The notes under the pieces were generated by a model. It was not told where the DNA came from, did not search any database, and saw only the letters and a list, made by a program, of their open reading frames with translations. Position numbers and translations under genes: made by a program. A stretch of DNA of 64,000 nucleotides from Agromyces sp. H66 (GTDB taxonomy: Bacteria; Actinomycetota; Actinomycetes; Actinomycetales; Microbacteriaceae): assembly GCF_004959775.1 (NCBI RefSeq), contig NZ_SJZG01000003.1, positions 248,001-312,000 on the forward strand. Direction: 5' to 3'. Positions 26,964-35,878 of this stretch are shown in pieces; positions within the stretch are counted from its first letter, which is position 1, and every line of letters starts with the position of its first letter.

Positions 26964-27992
26964 TCAGGCGGCCGGCCGCGCGCTCGCGGCCCCCTCGCGG
27001 GGCAGCACGGGCTCGGCGTCGAGGCGCGCCCGCACCTCGGCTTCGAGGTCGAGCTCGGCCGCCCCGAGTGCCTCCTCGAGCTGCGCCACGCTCGACGCGC
27101 CGACGATGGGGATCACCGGCACGTCGGCCCCGAGCAACCACGCGAGCGCCACCTGATTCGGGGTCGCGCCGATCTCGCGCGCCACCTCGTGCAGGGTCGC
27201 GATTCGCGCGCGCGAGGTCGGGTGCTCCGCGCCGCCCCAGAGCGGCTTGTCGCGTCGAGTGAGCGCGCCCTGGTACAGCGGCGAGTACGCGGTGACGGCG
27301 AGCGGCGGCCGGCCGTCGGAGCCGGTGGATGCCGCGTAGTCGAGCAGGTCGGGCGTGACGAAGTTGTGCCGGCCGAGCTTGGGCTCGGGGTACACGTAGC
27401 TGTACTGCTGCTGCACGAGCCCGTAGGGCGCGACGCCCTGCCGGAGCGCCTCCTCGCGTGCCTCGACGACGCGCCACAACGCGACGTTCGAGATGCCCGA
27501 GATGCCGACGAGCCCCTCGTCCTGCAGGGCGCCGAACGCGCCGACGGTCTCGGCGAGCGCGGTCTCGCGGTCGTCGACGTGCCCGTAGAGCACGTCGAGG
27601 CGATCGACGCCGAGATGGCGGGCGCTCTCGTGGGCCTGCCGCTGCACGACCTCGGCGCTGAGCCCTTCGAAGTTCGTGGGCGGTGTGTTCGAGAGCGGCA
27701 GCGCCGGATCCTTCTTCGCGGCGCCCACCTTGGTGGCGATGCGGACGCGATCGCGCACGCCGCGGTCGGCCAGCCAGCGGCCGATGAGGTCCTCGCTGTC
27801 GCGGCCGTGCCCGCCGACCCAGGCGTTGTAGTTGTCGGCCGTGTCGATGAACGTGCCGCCGGCCTCGACGAAGCGGTCGAGGATGGCGAACGAGGTGTCC
27901 ACGTCGGTGCGCGTGCCGAAGAACATGGTGCCGAGGCAGATGGTGGAGACGTCGAATGAGGTGCGGCCGTTGCCGATGGTGCGGTATCGCAT
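26964..27992 (-). CDS. Aldo/keto reductase
   Basis: The 342-residue protein is a (beta/alpha)8 NADPH-dependent reductase. The catalytic tetrad is visible: D in FIDTADNYN, the following Y, K in IATKVGA and H in LYGHVDD. The ATG at 27990-27992 has a GGAAGGGAA site. It is divergent from a MocR-type regulator; because MocR proteins use PLP, a substrate linked to vitamin B6 or an amino compound is possible. Known AKR pyridoxal reductases make that plausible, but it is not shown. Confidence 0.9.
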   Translation of the reverse strand: MRYRTIGNGRTSFDVSTICLGTMFFGTRTDVDTSFAILDRFVEAGGTFIDTADNYNAWVGGHGRDSEDLIGRWLADRGVRDRVRIATKVGAAKKDPALPLSNTPPTNFEGLSAEVVQRQAHESARHLGVDRLDVLYGHVDDRETALAETVGAFGALQDEGLVGISGISNVALWRVVEAREEALRQGVAPYGLVQQQYSYVYPEPKLGRHNFVTPDLLDYAASTGSDGRPPLAVTAYSPLYQGALTRRDKPLWGGAEHPTSRARIATLHEVAREIGATPNQVALAWLLGADVPVIPIVGASSVAQLEEALGAAELDLEAEVRARLDAEPVLPREGAASARPAA

Positions 27993-28059
27993 GCTGATTC
28001 CCTTCCGTACCGGTGATGACGTGTTCGAGCGTAGGAACTGATCGGCTCGGTCGTACACT

Positions 28060-28089
28060 CCAATCAGGCGTTGTTCGACCAGACCAATC
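28060..28089. promoter_or_regulatory. CCAATC direct repeat between AKR and MocR genes
   Basis: CCAATC occurs at 28060-28065 and 28084-28089 in the same orientation. MocR regulators typically bind direct repeats in the gap to a divergent gene. A possible MocR -10 box, TACACT (28054-28059), abuts the first copy. Confidence 0.45.
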
Positions 28090-28101
28090 GAGGAGTGACG
28101 G

Positions 28102-29532
28102 ATGCCCCGACTCGACCCCTCGGCGCCGGCGCTCGCCTGGGAGACCCTGCTCGACCTCGGCGACGCGCCGCTGCCGCTGCGCGACCGCCTCGAGCGCGCC
28201 GTGCGCGAGGCGGTGCAGGCCGGACGCATTCCGGCGGGCGCCGCCCTGCCGCCGAGCCGGAGCCTCGCCGAGACGCTGGGCGTCTCGCGGTGGGTGGTCA
28301 CCGAGGTCTATGGGCAGCTCGTGGCGGAGGGGCTCCTCGAGGCCGCGGTCGGCTCCGGCACCCGCGTGCCCGCGACGTCACGGCCGTCCGCTTTCGGTGG
28401 ACCCGTGGCTCCGCCCGTGCGCGGGGAGTTCCGTCGGCCCCGATACGATCTCGGGCCGGGCGTGCCCGACCTGCGACACGTCCCGCGCGCTCGGTGGGCG
28501 GACGCGGTGCGCCACGCGCTCACGAACCTGCCCGACGGCGAGTTCGCGGTCGTCGACCGGCTGGGACATCCGCTTGCCCGCACCGCTGTGGCCTCGTACC
28601 TCACGCGCTCGAGGCGCGCCGTCGCCGCGCCCGACGATGTGGTCATCACGCACGGTGCCACCGACGCCATGCTCGCCATCGCACGCGGACTGCATCGCGG
28701 CGGCCACCGGACCCTCCTCGTCGAGGACCCGAGCTGGCCGCGCCTGCGCGAGGTCGCCGCGGGCATGGGGCTCGTCCCCGTGCCCGTGACGGTCGACGGT
28801 GACGGCGTGGACGTCGACCGGCTGGCGGATGCCGCGTCCCGTACGGGCGCGCGTGCAGCCCTCATCACCCCGGCGCACCAGTTCCCGACGGGCGCGGCGC
28901 TCGCCCCGGCGCGTCGCGAGGCCATCGTGCGCTGGGCGCGCTCGGTCGACGCCGTGCTCGTGGAGGACGACTACGACGCGGAGTTCCGTTACGATCGCCG
29001 CCCGGTCGCGGCACTGCAGGGCATGGCTCCCGAGCGCACGGTGCTCATCGGGTCACTCTCGAAATCGGTTTCGCCCGCGTTGGGGCTCGGCTGGGCGGTG
29101 ATGCCCGCGGCGCTCCGAGAGCGCATCCGACTCGGCGAGGCGGCACGCCCATCGACGCTCGACCAGGCCGCGCTCGCCCGGTTCATCGACTCGGGCGACC
29201 TCGAACGGCACCTGCGCGCGGCGCGCGGCCGATTCCGGCGGCGTAGGACGGAACTGCTGGCCGCCATCGCGAGTGAACTGCCCGGCCTCGCGGTGACGGG
29301 CATCGCCGCGGGCATGCACGCCGTGCTCGCCCTGCCGGCGGGTGTGCGCGGCAGCGACGCCGCCGAAGCCGCCGGCACCCTGGGCGTGGCCGTCTCGGCG
29401 CTCGCCCGGTACCGGGCGTCGGCGGCATCGAACGCTCCCGAGGCGCTCGTGCTCGGCTACGGGAACCTCTCGGACGCGCTCGTCGACGAGGCGGTCGCGC
29501 ATCTGGCTTGGAGCATCCGCTCGCTCGTGTGA
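28102..29532 (+). CDS. MocR/PdxR-type regulator (GntR domain plus aminotransferase fold)
   Basis: The protein has 476 residues. An N-terminal GntR winged helix (about 20-90, with PPSRSLAETLGVSRWVVTEVYGQL) is joined to a fold-type I aminotransferase domain (about 115-470). The PLP lysine is in GSLSKSVSP and the aspartate in VEDDYDAEFRYDRRP. Such proteins sense PLP or an amino compound rather than catalyse transamination. The divergent aldo/keto reductase gene is the likely target. The RBS GAGG lies upstream of the ATG. Confidence 0.92.
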   Translation: MPRLDPSAPALAWETLLDLGDAPLPLRDRLERAVREAVQAGRIPAGAALPPSRSLAETLGVSRWVVTEVYGQLVAEGLLEAAVGSGTRVPATSRPSAFGGPVAPPVRGEFRRPRYDLGPGVPDLRHVPRARWADAVRHALTNLPDGEFAVVDRLGHPLARTAVASYLTRSRRAVAAPDDVVITHGATDAMLAIARGLHRGGHRTLLVEDPSWPRLREVAAGMGLVPVPVTVDGDGVDVDRLADAASRTGARAALITPAHQFPTGAALAPARREAIVRWARSVDAVLVEDDYDAEFRYDRRPVAALQGMAPERTVLIGSLSKSVSPALGLGWAVMPAALRERIRLGEAARPSTLDQAALARFIDSGDLERHLRAARGRFRRRRTELLAAIASELPGLAVTGIAAGMHAVLALPAGVRGSDAAEAAGTLGVAVSALARYRASAASNAPEALVLGYGNLSDALVDEAVAHLAWSIRSLV

Positions 29533-29898
29533 GCGGCGGGTCGGCGAGGTCCGATCGATCGACGAGGCGTTCTCTCTCGCCGAGTGGGTGCCGCAGTGCC
29601 GAAGTGCCGCAGTACCGCGGTGCCGCAGTACCGCGGTGCCGCGGTGCCGCGGTGCCGAAGTGCTGACGTGCCGCAGTGCCGCAGTGCCGCAGTGCCGCAG
29701 TGCCGCGGTGCCGAAGTGCTGACGTGCCGAAGTGCCGCAGTGCCGCAGTGCCGCAGTGCCGCATTGCCGCGGTGCCGCAGTGCCGCGGTGCCGCGGTATC
29801 GAAGTCCTGCGACCTCCGAACAGGGACTGTCGTTCAAGAACGGCGTGCTCGAGACGCAGAGCCCTCAGCCGACGAGCTCGTCAGGGGTCGAGGCAGGC
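29533..29898. other. Non-coding region holding the 8-bp tandem array
   Basis: No convincing gene lies in these 366 bases. The array at 29588-29803 fills most of it. The flanks between MocR and the array, and between the array and the nucleoside hydrolase stop, show nothing recognisable. Confidence 0.6.
29588..29803. repeat. Tandem array of 27 copies of an 8-bp unit (GTGCCGCA)
   Basis: The phase is kept without an indel over 216 bases. The units are GTGCCGCA (most frequent), GTGCCGCG, GTGCCGAA, GTACCGCG, GTGCTGAC and single variants. The block GTGCCGCG-GTGCCGAA-GTGCTGAC appears twice (units 8-10 and 15-17), so the array grew partly by copying larger blocks. Eight is not a multiple of three, so all frames are open on both strands but none looks like a real protein. 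Confidence 0.95.
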
Positions 29899-30831
29899 TC
29901 AGGCGAGCCGGGCGATGGCGCCCTCGATGACGCCCCAGAACCGGTCGACGTCGAGGCGGGTCGCGACCCACGCGTTCGGCTCGCGTCGCAGCATCCCGCC
30001 GAGGTCGACGCTCGTCGCCCCCGCCGTCTCGGTGCCGGCGAGTTCGACGTCGAGCCGCGTGTGCGCGAGCTCGACCGAGCCGGGATCGGCCAGCACGGCC
30101 ACGGCGACCGGGTCGTGCAGGGGCCCGTCGGGCATGCCGAAGACCTCGTCGTTCGTTCGGCAGAAGAACTCGAGCAGCTCATCGCCGAACGCCGCCGTGC
30201 GCGTGCCGACGGCGGCGAGGCGTCCTCGCACCGCCGCGGTCACGAGGGCGTGATGGGTGACGTTGAGGCCGACCATGGTGAAGCGGACGCCGCTGCCCAC
30301 CACGATCGAGAGCGCCTCGGGGTCGACCCATGCGTTGAACTCCGCGTAGGGCGTCACATTGCCTCGCTCGGTGGAGCCGCCCATCCACACGACCTCGCGG
30401 ATGCGGTGCGCCAACTGCGGGCGGTCGCGCAGGAACACGGCGACATTCGTGATCGGCCCCGTCGCGACGATCGCGACCGGTTCCTCGGACGCGATCAGGG
30501 TGTCGGCGATGAGCCCAGTCGCGTCGCGCGCATCGAGCGGCATCGCCGGTACCGGCAGCTCGGGGCCGCCGAGTCCGTTCTCGCCGTGGATCCACTCCGC
30601 GGTCTCGAGCACCCGGCTGAGCGGCCCGGCAGCGCCCGCGGCGACGGGCACGTCGGTCACGCCCGCGACCGTGAGCGCGATGCGCGCGTTCCGGCTCGTG
30701 TGCTCGAGCGGCACGTTGCCGCCCACGGTCGTCACGGCACGCAGGTCGAGCGACGGATGCCCCGCCGCGAGCCAGAGCGCGAAGACGTCGTCGTGTCCGG
30801 GATCGCAGTCGACGATGACGGGGATGGTCAT
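29899..30831 (-). CDS. Inosine/uridine-preferring nucleoside hydrolase
   Basis: The 310-residue protein has the IU-NH signature VDCDPGHDD with the calcium-binding aspartates D10, D14 and D15, NVPLEHTSRNA for ribose binding and PDGPLHDPVAVAVLADP near the C terminus. It splits nucleosides into base and ribose. Its start overlaps the stop of the ribokinase gene (ATGA), so ribose release and phosphorylation are coupled. It is the last gene of the pyrE operon. Confidence 0.94.
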   Translation of the reverse strand: MTIPVIVDCDPGHDDVFALWLAAGHPSLDLRAVTTVGGNVPLEHTSRNARIALTVAGVTDVPVAAGAAGPLSRVLETAEWIHGENGLGGPELPVPAMPLDARDATGLIADTLIASEEPVAIVATGPITNVAVFLRDRPQLAHRIREVVWMGGSTERGNVTPYAEFNAWVDPEALSIVVGSGVRFTMVGLNVTHHALVTAAVRGRLAAVGTRTAAFGDELLEFFCRTNDEVFGMPDGPLHDPVAVAVLADPGSVELAHTRLDVELAGTETAGATSVDLGGMLRREPNAWVATRLDVDRFWGVIEGAIARLA

Positions 30832-31793
30832 GCCGGCGCGGCTCCCCCTGCAGGCGATGCACCGCCGCGGGCCGCCGCCTCGAGCACCGCCGCTCGCGGC
30901 GCGTACGAGTCCACCGTGCCGCGAGCCTGCACGGCAAGGGCACCCGCCGCCACCGCGATTCGCAGCGACTCCTCGAGCGACCGCCCCTCGGCGAGGAATG
31001 CCGCGAGCGTGCCCGTGAAGGCGTCGCCGGCGCCGGTCGTGTCCACCGCAGACACGCTCGGGGCCGCGATCGCCCACGTGCCGTCGACCGACGCCGCGAC
31101 CGCCCCCGCGGCACCGAGCGTCACGACGACGGACCGGGCGACCCTGCCGACGGCGGATGCGGCGGTCGTGCGCCAGTCCTCGAGCGTCGCGTCCGGGGCA
31201 TCCGTGCCGATGCCGACCGCTCGCGCCTCGTGCTCGTTGACGACGAGCGGGTCGGCAACGGCGAGTGTCTCGGCGGAGACCGGGGCGGGCGGGGCGAGGT
31301 TGAGCACGAACCGCACGCCCGCCTCGGCGGCGAGCGAGGCGAGCCGATCGATCGTCGCCACGGGAAGCTCGCCCTGCGTGAGCACGAGCGCGGCGACGAT
31401 GCGATCCCGTTCCGCGTCGACGACGGCCGGCGTGAGCGCGAGGTTCGCGCCGCCGGTCACGATGATCGTGTTCTCGCCCGAGTCGGCGACGGTGATCTGG
31501 GCGACGCCGGTCGGGGCATCCGTCTCACGCGCGATCGCGCCGGTCGGCACCCCGAGTCGATCGAGCGTTGCCACCGCGAAGTCTCCCGCTGCGTCACCGC
31601 CGACGCGCGCGACGAGTTCCACGGCCGCACCCACCACATGCGCCGCGACCGCCTGGTTGGAGCCCTTGCCGCCGAGCGCGACCCGGAAGCCGTGCGAGCG
31701 GATCGTCTCGCCGGGAGCCGGGAACGATGCCACATAGCTCGTCGAATCGACGTTCAGCGAGCCGACGACGACGACCCGAGCGGATGCCGCCAC
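30828..31793 (-). CDS. rbsK: Ribokinase
   Basis: The 321-residue PfkB-family kinase has the N-terminal substrate motif GGKGSNQAVAA and the C-terminal catalytic motif DTTGAGDAFTG with the base aspartate. It phosphorylates ribose to ribose-5-phosphate, probably the ribose freed by the next gene's nucleoside hydrolase. The GTG start (31791-31793) is one base after the TAG stop of the Pro-rich protein gene. Confidence 0.94.
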   Translation of the reverse strand: MAASARVVVVGSLNVDSTSYVASFPAPGETIRSHGFRVALGGKGSNQAVAAHVVGAAVELVARVGGDAAGDFAVATLDRLGVPTGAIARETDAPTGVAQITVADSGENTIIVTGGANLALTPAVVDAERDRIVAALVLTQGELPVATIDRLASLAAEAGVRFVLNLAPPAPVSAETLAVADPLVVNEHEARAVGIGTDAPDATLEDWRTTAASAVGRVARSVVVTLGAAGAVAASVDGTWAIAAPSVSAVDTTGAGDAFTGTLAAFLAEGRSLEESLRIAVAAGALAVQARGTVDSYAPRAAVLEAAARGGASPAGGAAPA

Positions 31794-31794
31794 G

Positions 31795-34700
31795 CTACGC
31801 CGTGGGTCCAGGGCCCTGGATCGGGCCCGTCAACGGCTCGCCGCCCGCGCGGTTCGCGAAGCAGTAGTACGTGCGCTCGCCGTCGGTCCACTGCTCCTCG
31901 GTGACCGGGAACGCGGCTTGCACCTGCAGGTCGGGAATGCCCTCGACGAGCCCCACGTCGATGATCCCGGGCGCGCTGCAGAGCTGGCTCGTCTGCGAGG
32001 CGATCGCCTCCTCCCCGGGGAACGGCGCGGCCGCGTCGCCCGGCAGTTCGCCGCGGTACACGAGCTGGGCGGCGTGCGGAGCCGCACAGTCGACGACCGA
32101 GAACTCCTCGGCCCAGGCCGATTCGAACGGGTCGATGCACTCGCCGCCGAACAGCGTGTTCCAGTCGTGCACGCCCACGGGTTGCGGCGCCGTGGGCTCG
32201 GCCACGGGGGTCTCGGTGGCACTCGGCGACGCCGACGGGGATCCCGCCTCGACGCCGCCCGAGAGCCGGGTGCCGAGGTAGAACAGGCCGGCGATGACGA
32301 CCGCCACGACGAGGCCGCCCGCGACCCAGAGGAGGGTTCGGACCGCTCGGTTTCCGCCGCCGCCGGAGCCGCCGCTCGCGGCGCCGCCGGGATCTCGTCC
32401 GGCGCCGGATCCGCTGGGCGCCGGGCCGGCGGCCGGGTGGCGGGGCGGCAATGCGGTGCCTGCCTGGGCGGCAGCGAACGCGGTCGGTGCGGATGCCGCG
32501 GCAGGCGGCCACGGATCGGCAGCCGACTGCTGGGCGGCCGACGCGCCGAAGAGCGAGGCGAGCGGATCCTCGTCGTCGTGCGCGGCGGTCGATGCCGGCG
32601 GAGCGGTGTGCGGAGCCACCGGCTGCGCCGGCGTCGCGGCGGCGGTGAACATCGCCGTCAGGTCATCGCCGCCGAACGACCGCTCGGGCTCTGGCTCGGC
32701 CTCCGCCTGCCACTGGGGCTCGGACTCGGCCTGCCACTCCGGCCCGGGCTGCCACGCGGGTGCGGGTTCCCAGTCCGACGGCGGCTGCTCGACGTTCTCG
32801 TGCCCGAAGCCCAGCGGTGACGGTTGCGCGAAGGGCGAGGGCACCGTGGAATCGGGCTGCTGCTCGGCCGCCTTGGGGTCGACCGCGGTGGGATCCGGAG
32901 TCAGGTTCCAGAAGTAGCCGGTCTCCGCGATCTCCCGTGCGATCGTCGACTCGGCCTCGTCAGCGTAGTCGTCGGGCGTGCCGCTCGAGTCGTCTGCTTC
33001 GTCGGCCTCCTCGAAGCCGAACGCATCGAATCCGCGGTCGATCGGCTCGGCCGGTTCCCGGGGCGGGAGGTCGCCGCGCGATCGCGAGTCCCCGACGCCA
33101 CCGGCCCCGCCGTTCCGGTCGCCGGAACCGTCGTCTCGGGTGGGTCGGGCTCCGCCGCCGAGGGCGGCGAGCAGGTCGTCGACCGGCCCATCGGGCTGCT
33201 GGTCCCGGCGCTCGGGACGGTCGTCGCCGCCGTTCGAGGCGAATGCGGGAAAGGGGGCACGACGATCGGCCATGGACTCGGCTGCCGTCGCGCCGACGAT
33301 CGGCACGGGCGATCCGGCCGCGCCCCGCACCTCGATGAAGGGGAATCCGTCGGAATGCGACGGCTCCACGGGCGTGGGCGTCGTGGCTGCGAACGGGACC
33401 TCGAATGGCGCGGCCGGCGGCGTGTCCGCGGCCGCCGGGAGCGGCGCCGACGGGACGGGCGCCGCGAACGGCGGGATCGGCGCCGTGGGCGGCACCGGCG
33501 CCGCGGGCGGCAACGCGGAAGCCGAGGCCGAGGCGGGCGGAACCGAAGGAGCCTGCGGCGGCCCGACCGGCGTCACCGTCGCGCCCCGTTGGACGAATGC
33601 AGCGTCGGGCGTTGCACGCTCATCGGACGGCACGGCCGGCTGGGCGGGCGGGATCGGAACGTCAGGTGGCACCTGAGTGGACGGAACCGGCGCGACGTGC
33701 GCGGTCGGGGGCATCACCGCAGGGGGCACGGTCGCCGCAGGAGGCACGGTCGCCGCAGGAGGCACCGGCGCCGCAGGAGGCACCGGCGCCGCAGGAGGCA
33801 CCGGCGCCGCAGGAGGCACGGTCGCATCGGGCCGCACCGGTGCGGCAGGCGTGGCCATGGGAGGCGCCGTGTCCGGCGACTGCGGCGGCGCGGTCATGGC
33901 CGGCGTCTCGTCAGCGTCCTCGTTGAGCGCAGACCACAGCTCGTCGTCGAAGTGGCTGGGCGTGCTCGGCCGTGCGGCGCGCTCCTCCCAACTGGGTGGC
34001 GCGGTCGTCGGTGCGATCGGATGCTGCGGCGGCGGCACGGGGGTGAACGACTGGCGCGCGACGGGTGGCGGTGAGAAGCCGGCGAACGGATCGGCTTCGG
34101 CCGGCGTCGAGGCCGCGGCCGAGGGCGGCGGCGCGGCATCCGAAACCTGCGGCGGCGGGACCTGAGTCGGTTCGGCGGCCGGAGCAACCGGCGCGTCCGA
34201 CGTCGCGAGTCCGGATGTGGAGAGGCTGCGGAACGCGGCGCGGATCGCCTCCTCGGAGTCGAGGTCGCCAGCACCCCAGGTGAGGGCGAACTGGGCGGGC
34301 GGCGTCACGGGGCCGGGCGGCGGGGCGGGCTCGGGCGGCAGCAGGGGCGCGACGGGCTCGGCCGGGACCACAGGCGCAGCCTGCTCGGGCAGCACAGGCG
34401 CACTCTGCTCGGGCAGCACCGGCCGCACCGGCTCGGGCGGCAGCACGGGCGCAGCCTGCTCGGGCGGCAGCACGGGCGCAGCCTGCTCGGGCATCGGCGT
34501 CGGCATCGGCGCCGACTGCACCGGCCGGATCGGCACGGGCGCTGCGGGCGCCGTCTCGGGCAGGGGCGGCGGCGTGCTACCGACGGGCGGCTCGACCGAG
34601 GTCAGCGGCGAGGACCCCGGCGACGCGGCCGGGGCGGGAGGTGCGGGCGGCATGGACGCCGCGGGCGGCACCGCGACCGGAGGCACTGCGACCGGCGGCA

Positions 34701-35190
34701 CCGCGACCGGCGGCACCGCGACCGGCGGCACGGCGGCCGGAGGCACCGCGCCGGTACGACCGACGGTGAACGGCGGATTCCACGCGGGGAGCCCGGCGGG
34801 CGCGTCGGGTTCCACCGGTGTCGCCGGAGGCGGTGCCACGGGCGGCTCGACCCGCTCCGACGGTGCGCCGATCACCGGAAGGGCACGCGTCACGTCATCG
34901 GGCTCGCCCTCGGGCTCGGCGAGCGAGAACCAGTCGAGCACCTCCTCGCTGCGCGGCGCCGGCGTGGGCGTGACGGCGGGCTGCGCCGGCGGCTGCACGA
35001 CCGGCGGCTGCGCCAGAGGCTCGACGGACGGCTCTGCAGCGGGCGCAGGAGTGACGGGCGGAGCAGCCCCGGCCGGAGGGGCGATGGGCGGGGGAGCGAC
35101 CGGCGGATCCTGACGAGCCGGCGTCCGGCCGCTCGCGAGTTGCGCAAGCAGCCAGTCGGCGTCGTCGGCGTCTCGCCCGTCGCGATTCAT
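31795..35190 (-). CDS. Large Pro/Ala-rich single-pass membrane protein with septum-formation domain
   Basis: The protein has 1131 residues. Residues 1 to about 945 are disordered and rich in Pro, Ala and Val. Short repeats include PPVAV (five copies at about 145-170), QAAPVLPPE-type units and a 6-residue VPPAAP/VPPAAT array. One membrane helix (about 953-975) is followed by an outside domain (about 1006-1131) with four cysteines (GECIDPF, VDCAAP, QLCSAP, YYCFAN) that fits the septum-formation family. The topology is a huge cytoplasmic arm with a small external sensor or anchor. It sits between pyrE and rbsK with a 1-base overlap and a 1-base gap. Function is unknown; a link to division or envelope growth is inference. 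Confidence 0.85.
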   Translation of the reverse strand: MNRDGRDADDADWLLAQLASGRTPARQDPPVAPPPIAPPAGAAPPVTPAPAAEPSVEPLAQPPVVQPPAQPAVTPTPAPRSEEVLDWFSLAEPEGEPDDVTRALPVIGAPSERVEPPVAPPPATPVEPDAPAGLPAWNPPFTVGRTGAVPPAAVPPVAVPPVAVPPVAVPPVAVPPAASMPPAPPAPAASPGSSPLTSVEPPVGSTPPPLPETAPAAPVPIRPVQSAPMPTPMPEQAAPVLPPEQAAPVLPPEPVRPVLPEQSAPVLPEQAAPVVPAEPVAPLLPPEPAPPPGPVTPPAQFALTWGAGDLDSEEAIRAAFRSLSTSGLATSDAPVAPAAEPTQVPPPQVSDAAPPPSAAASTPAEADPFAGFSPPPVARQSFTPVPPPQHPIAPTTAPPSWEERAARPSTPSHFDDELWSALNEDADETPAMTAPPQSPDTAPPMATPAAPVRPDATVPPAAPVPPAAPVPPAAPVPPAATVPPAATVPPAVMPPTAHVAPVPSTQVPPDVPIPPAQPAVPSDERATPDAAFVQRGATVTPVGPPQAPSVPPASASASALPPAAPVPPTAPIPPFAAPVPSAPLPAAADTPPAAPFEVPFAATTPTPVEPSHSDGFPFIEVRGAAGSPVPIVGATAAESMADRRAPFPAFASNGGDDRPERRDQQPDGPVDDLLAALGGGARPTRDDGSGDRNGGAGGVGDSRSRGDLPPREPAEPIDRGFDAFGFEEADEADDSSGTPDDYADEAESTIAREIAETGYFWNLTPDPTAVDPKAAEQQPDSTVPSPFAQPSPLGFGHENVEQPPSDWEPAPAWQPGPEWQAESEPQWQAEAEPEPERSFGGDDLTAMFTAAATPAQPVAPHTAPPASTAAHDDEDPLASLFGASAAQQSAADPWPPAAASAPTAFAAAQAGTALPPRHPAAGPAPSGSGAGRDPGGAASGGSGGGGNRAVRTLLWVAGGLVVAVVIAGLFYLGTRLSGGVEAGSPSASPSATETPVAEPTAPQPVGVHDWNTLFGGECIDPFESAWAEEFSVVDCAAPHAAQLVYRGELPGDAAAPFPGEEAIASQTSQLCSAPGIIDVGLVEGIPDLQVQAAFPVTEEQWTDGERTYYCFANRAGGEPLTGPIQGPGPTA
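33720..33825. repeat. 18-bp tandem coding repeat in the Pro-rich protein gene
   Basis: About six 18-base units (core GCCGCAGGAGGCAC) encode the VPPAAP/VPPAAT hexapeptide array on the minus strand. Neighbouring units are nearly identical at the DNA level, which suggests recent slippage. Confidence 0.7.
34665..34750. repeat. 15-bp tandem coding repeat in the Pro-rich protein gene
   Basis: About five 15-base units (GGCGGCACCGCGACC type) encode PPVAV pentapeptides on the minus strand. They are nearly identical in DNA sequence. Confidence 0.7.
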
Positions 35191-35762
35191 CAGGCCAATC
35201 CCAGGTCTTCGAGGCCGATCGCGGCCCGATACGGCACACCGGCGGCCTCGATCACTTCACGCGCACCGGTCGCGCGGTCGACGACCACCGCGACGGCGAC
35301 GACCTCGGCGCCCGCCGCGCGCAGCGCCTCGATCGCCTTGAGCGGCGAGCCGCCGGTGGTCGAGGTGTCCTCGAGCACGATGACGCGCTTGCCCGCGACA
35401 TCCGGCCCCTCGACCTGCTTGCCGCGGCCGTGGTCCTTCGGTTCCTTGCGCACGACGAACGCATCGTACGCGAGGCCGCGCGCGGCGCCCTGGTGCAGCA
35501 CGGCGGCTGCGATCGGGTCGGCGCCCATCGTCATTCCGCCGACGGCGTCGACGTCGGGGATGTCGGCGATGAGGTCGAGCATGACCTGCCCGATGAGCGG
35601 TGCCACGCGGTGGTCGAGGCTGACCTTGCGCAGGTCCACGTAGTACGACGCCTTCTTCCCGCTGGTCAGGGTGAAGTCGCCGTGGAACACCGCGTCGGCC
35701 GCGATGTGCTCGATGAGCTGGCGGCGCGTGTCGGTGCTACGGTCCTGAGGCGCAAGGGTCAC
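35190..35762 (-). CDS. pyrE: Orotate phosphoribosyltransferase
   Basis: The 190-residue enzyme makes OMP from orotate and PRPP. The PRPP-binding loop VIVLEDTSTTGGSPLKA and the flexible-loop region RKEPKDHGRGKQVEG are present. The GTG start at 35760-35762 lies six bases after TAGAGT, so the message is probably leaderless. Its stop overlaps the start of the Pro-rich protein gene (TGATG). It heads an operon that continues to nucleoside hydrolase. Confidence 0.95.
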   Translation of the reverse strand: MTLAPQDRSTDTRRQLIEHIAADAVFHGDFTLTSGKKASYYVDLRKVSLDHRVAPLIGQVMLDLIADIPDVDAVGGMTMGADPIAAAVLHQGAARGLAYDAFVVRKEPKDHGRGKQVEGPDVAGKRVIVLEDTSTTGGSPLKAIEALRAAGAEVVAVAVVVDRATGAREVIEAAGVPYRAAIGLEDLGLA

Positions 35763-35768
35763 CCGAAT

Positions 35769-35774
35769 ACTCTA
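35769..35774 (-). promoter_or_regulatory. -10 box (TAGAGT) of the pyrE operon
   Basis: TAGAGT is followed by ATTCGG and the GTG start of pyrE. No ribosome-binding site is visible. The -35 region is not convincing. Confidence 0.45.
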
Positions 35775-35878
35775 CGACTCCCCCGCCTGAGAGGAAGGTC
35801 GGGATGCCACGCGCGTGCGCCCTGTTCGGGAGGCACGCGTGCCGGACGTCGAGTGAGATGCGGCCGCGGGAACGACAA

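Noticed and set aside
29588-29803. CRISPR array
   Set aside because: The unit is 8 bp with no spacers and no cas genes nearby; it is a simple tandem repeat.
29583-29837. Open frames encoding Cys/Arg/Ser- or His/Gly/Thr-rich repeat proteins in the array
   Set aside because: All six frames stay open because the 8-bp unit has no stop codon in any phase. There is no ribosome site, start context or homologous domain.
34217-35113. Gly/Thr/Ala-rich open frame on the plus strand that looks like a collagen-like or PE_PGRS protein
   Set aside because: It is the antisense of the Pro/Ala/Val repeats of the septum-domain protein, which has a real C-terminal domain, start codon and operon context.
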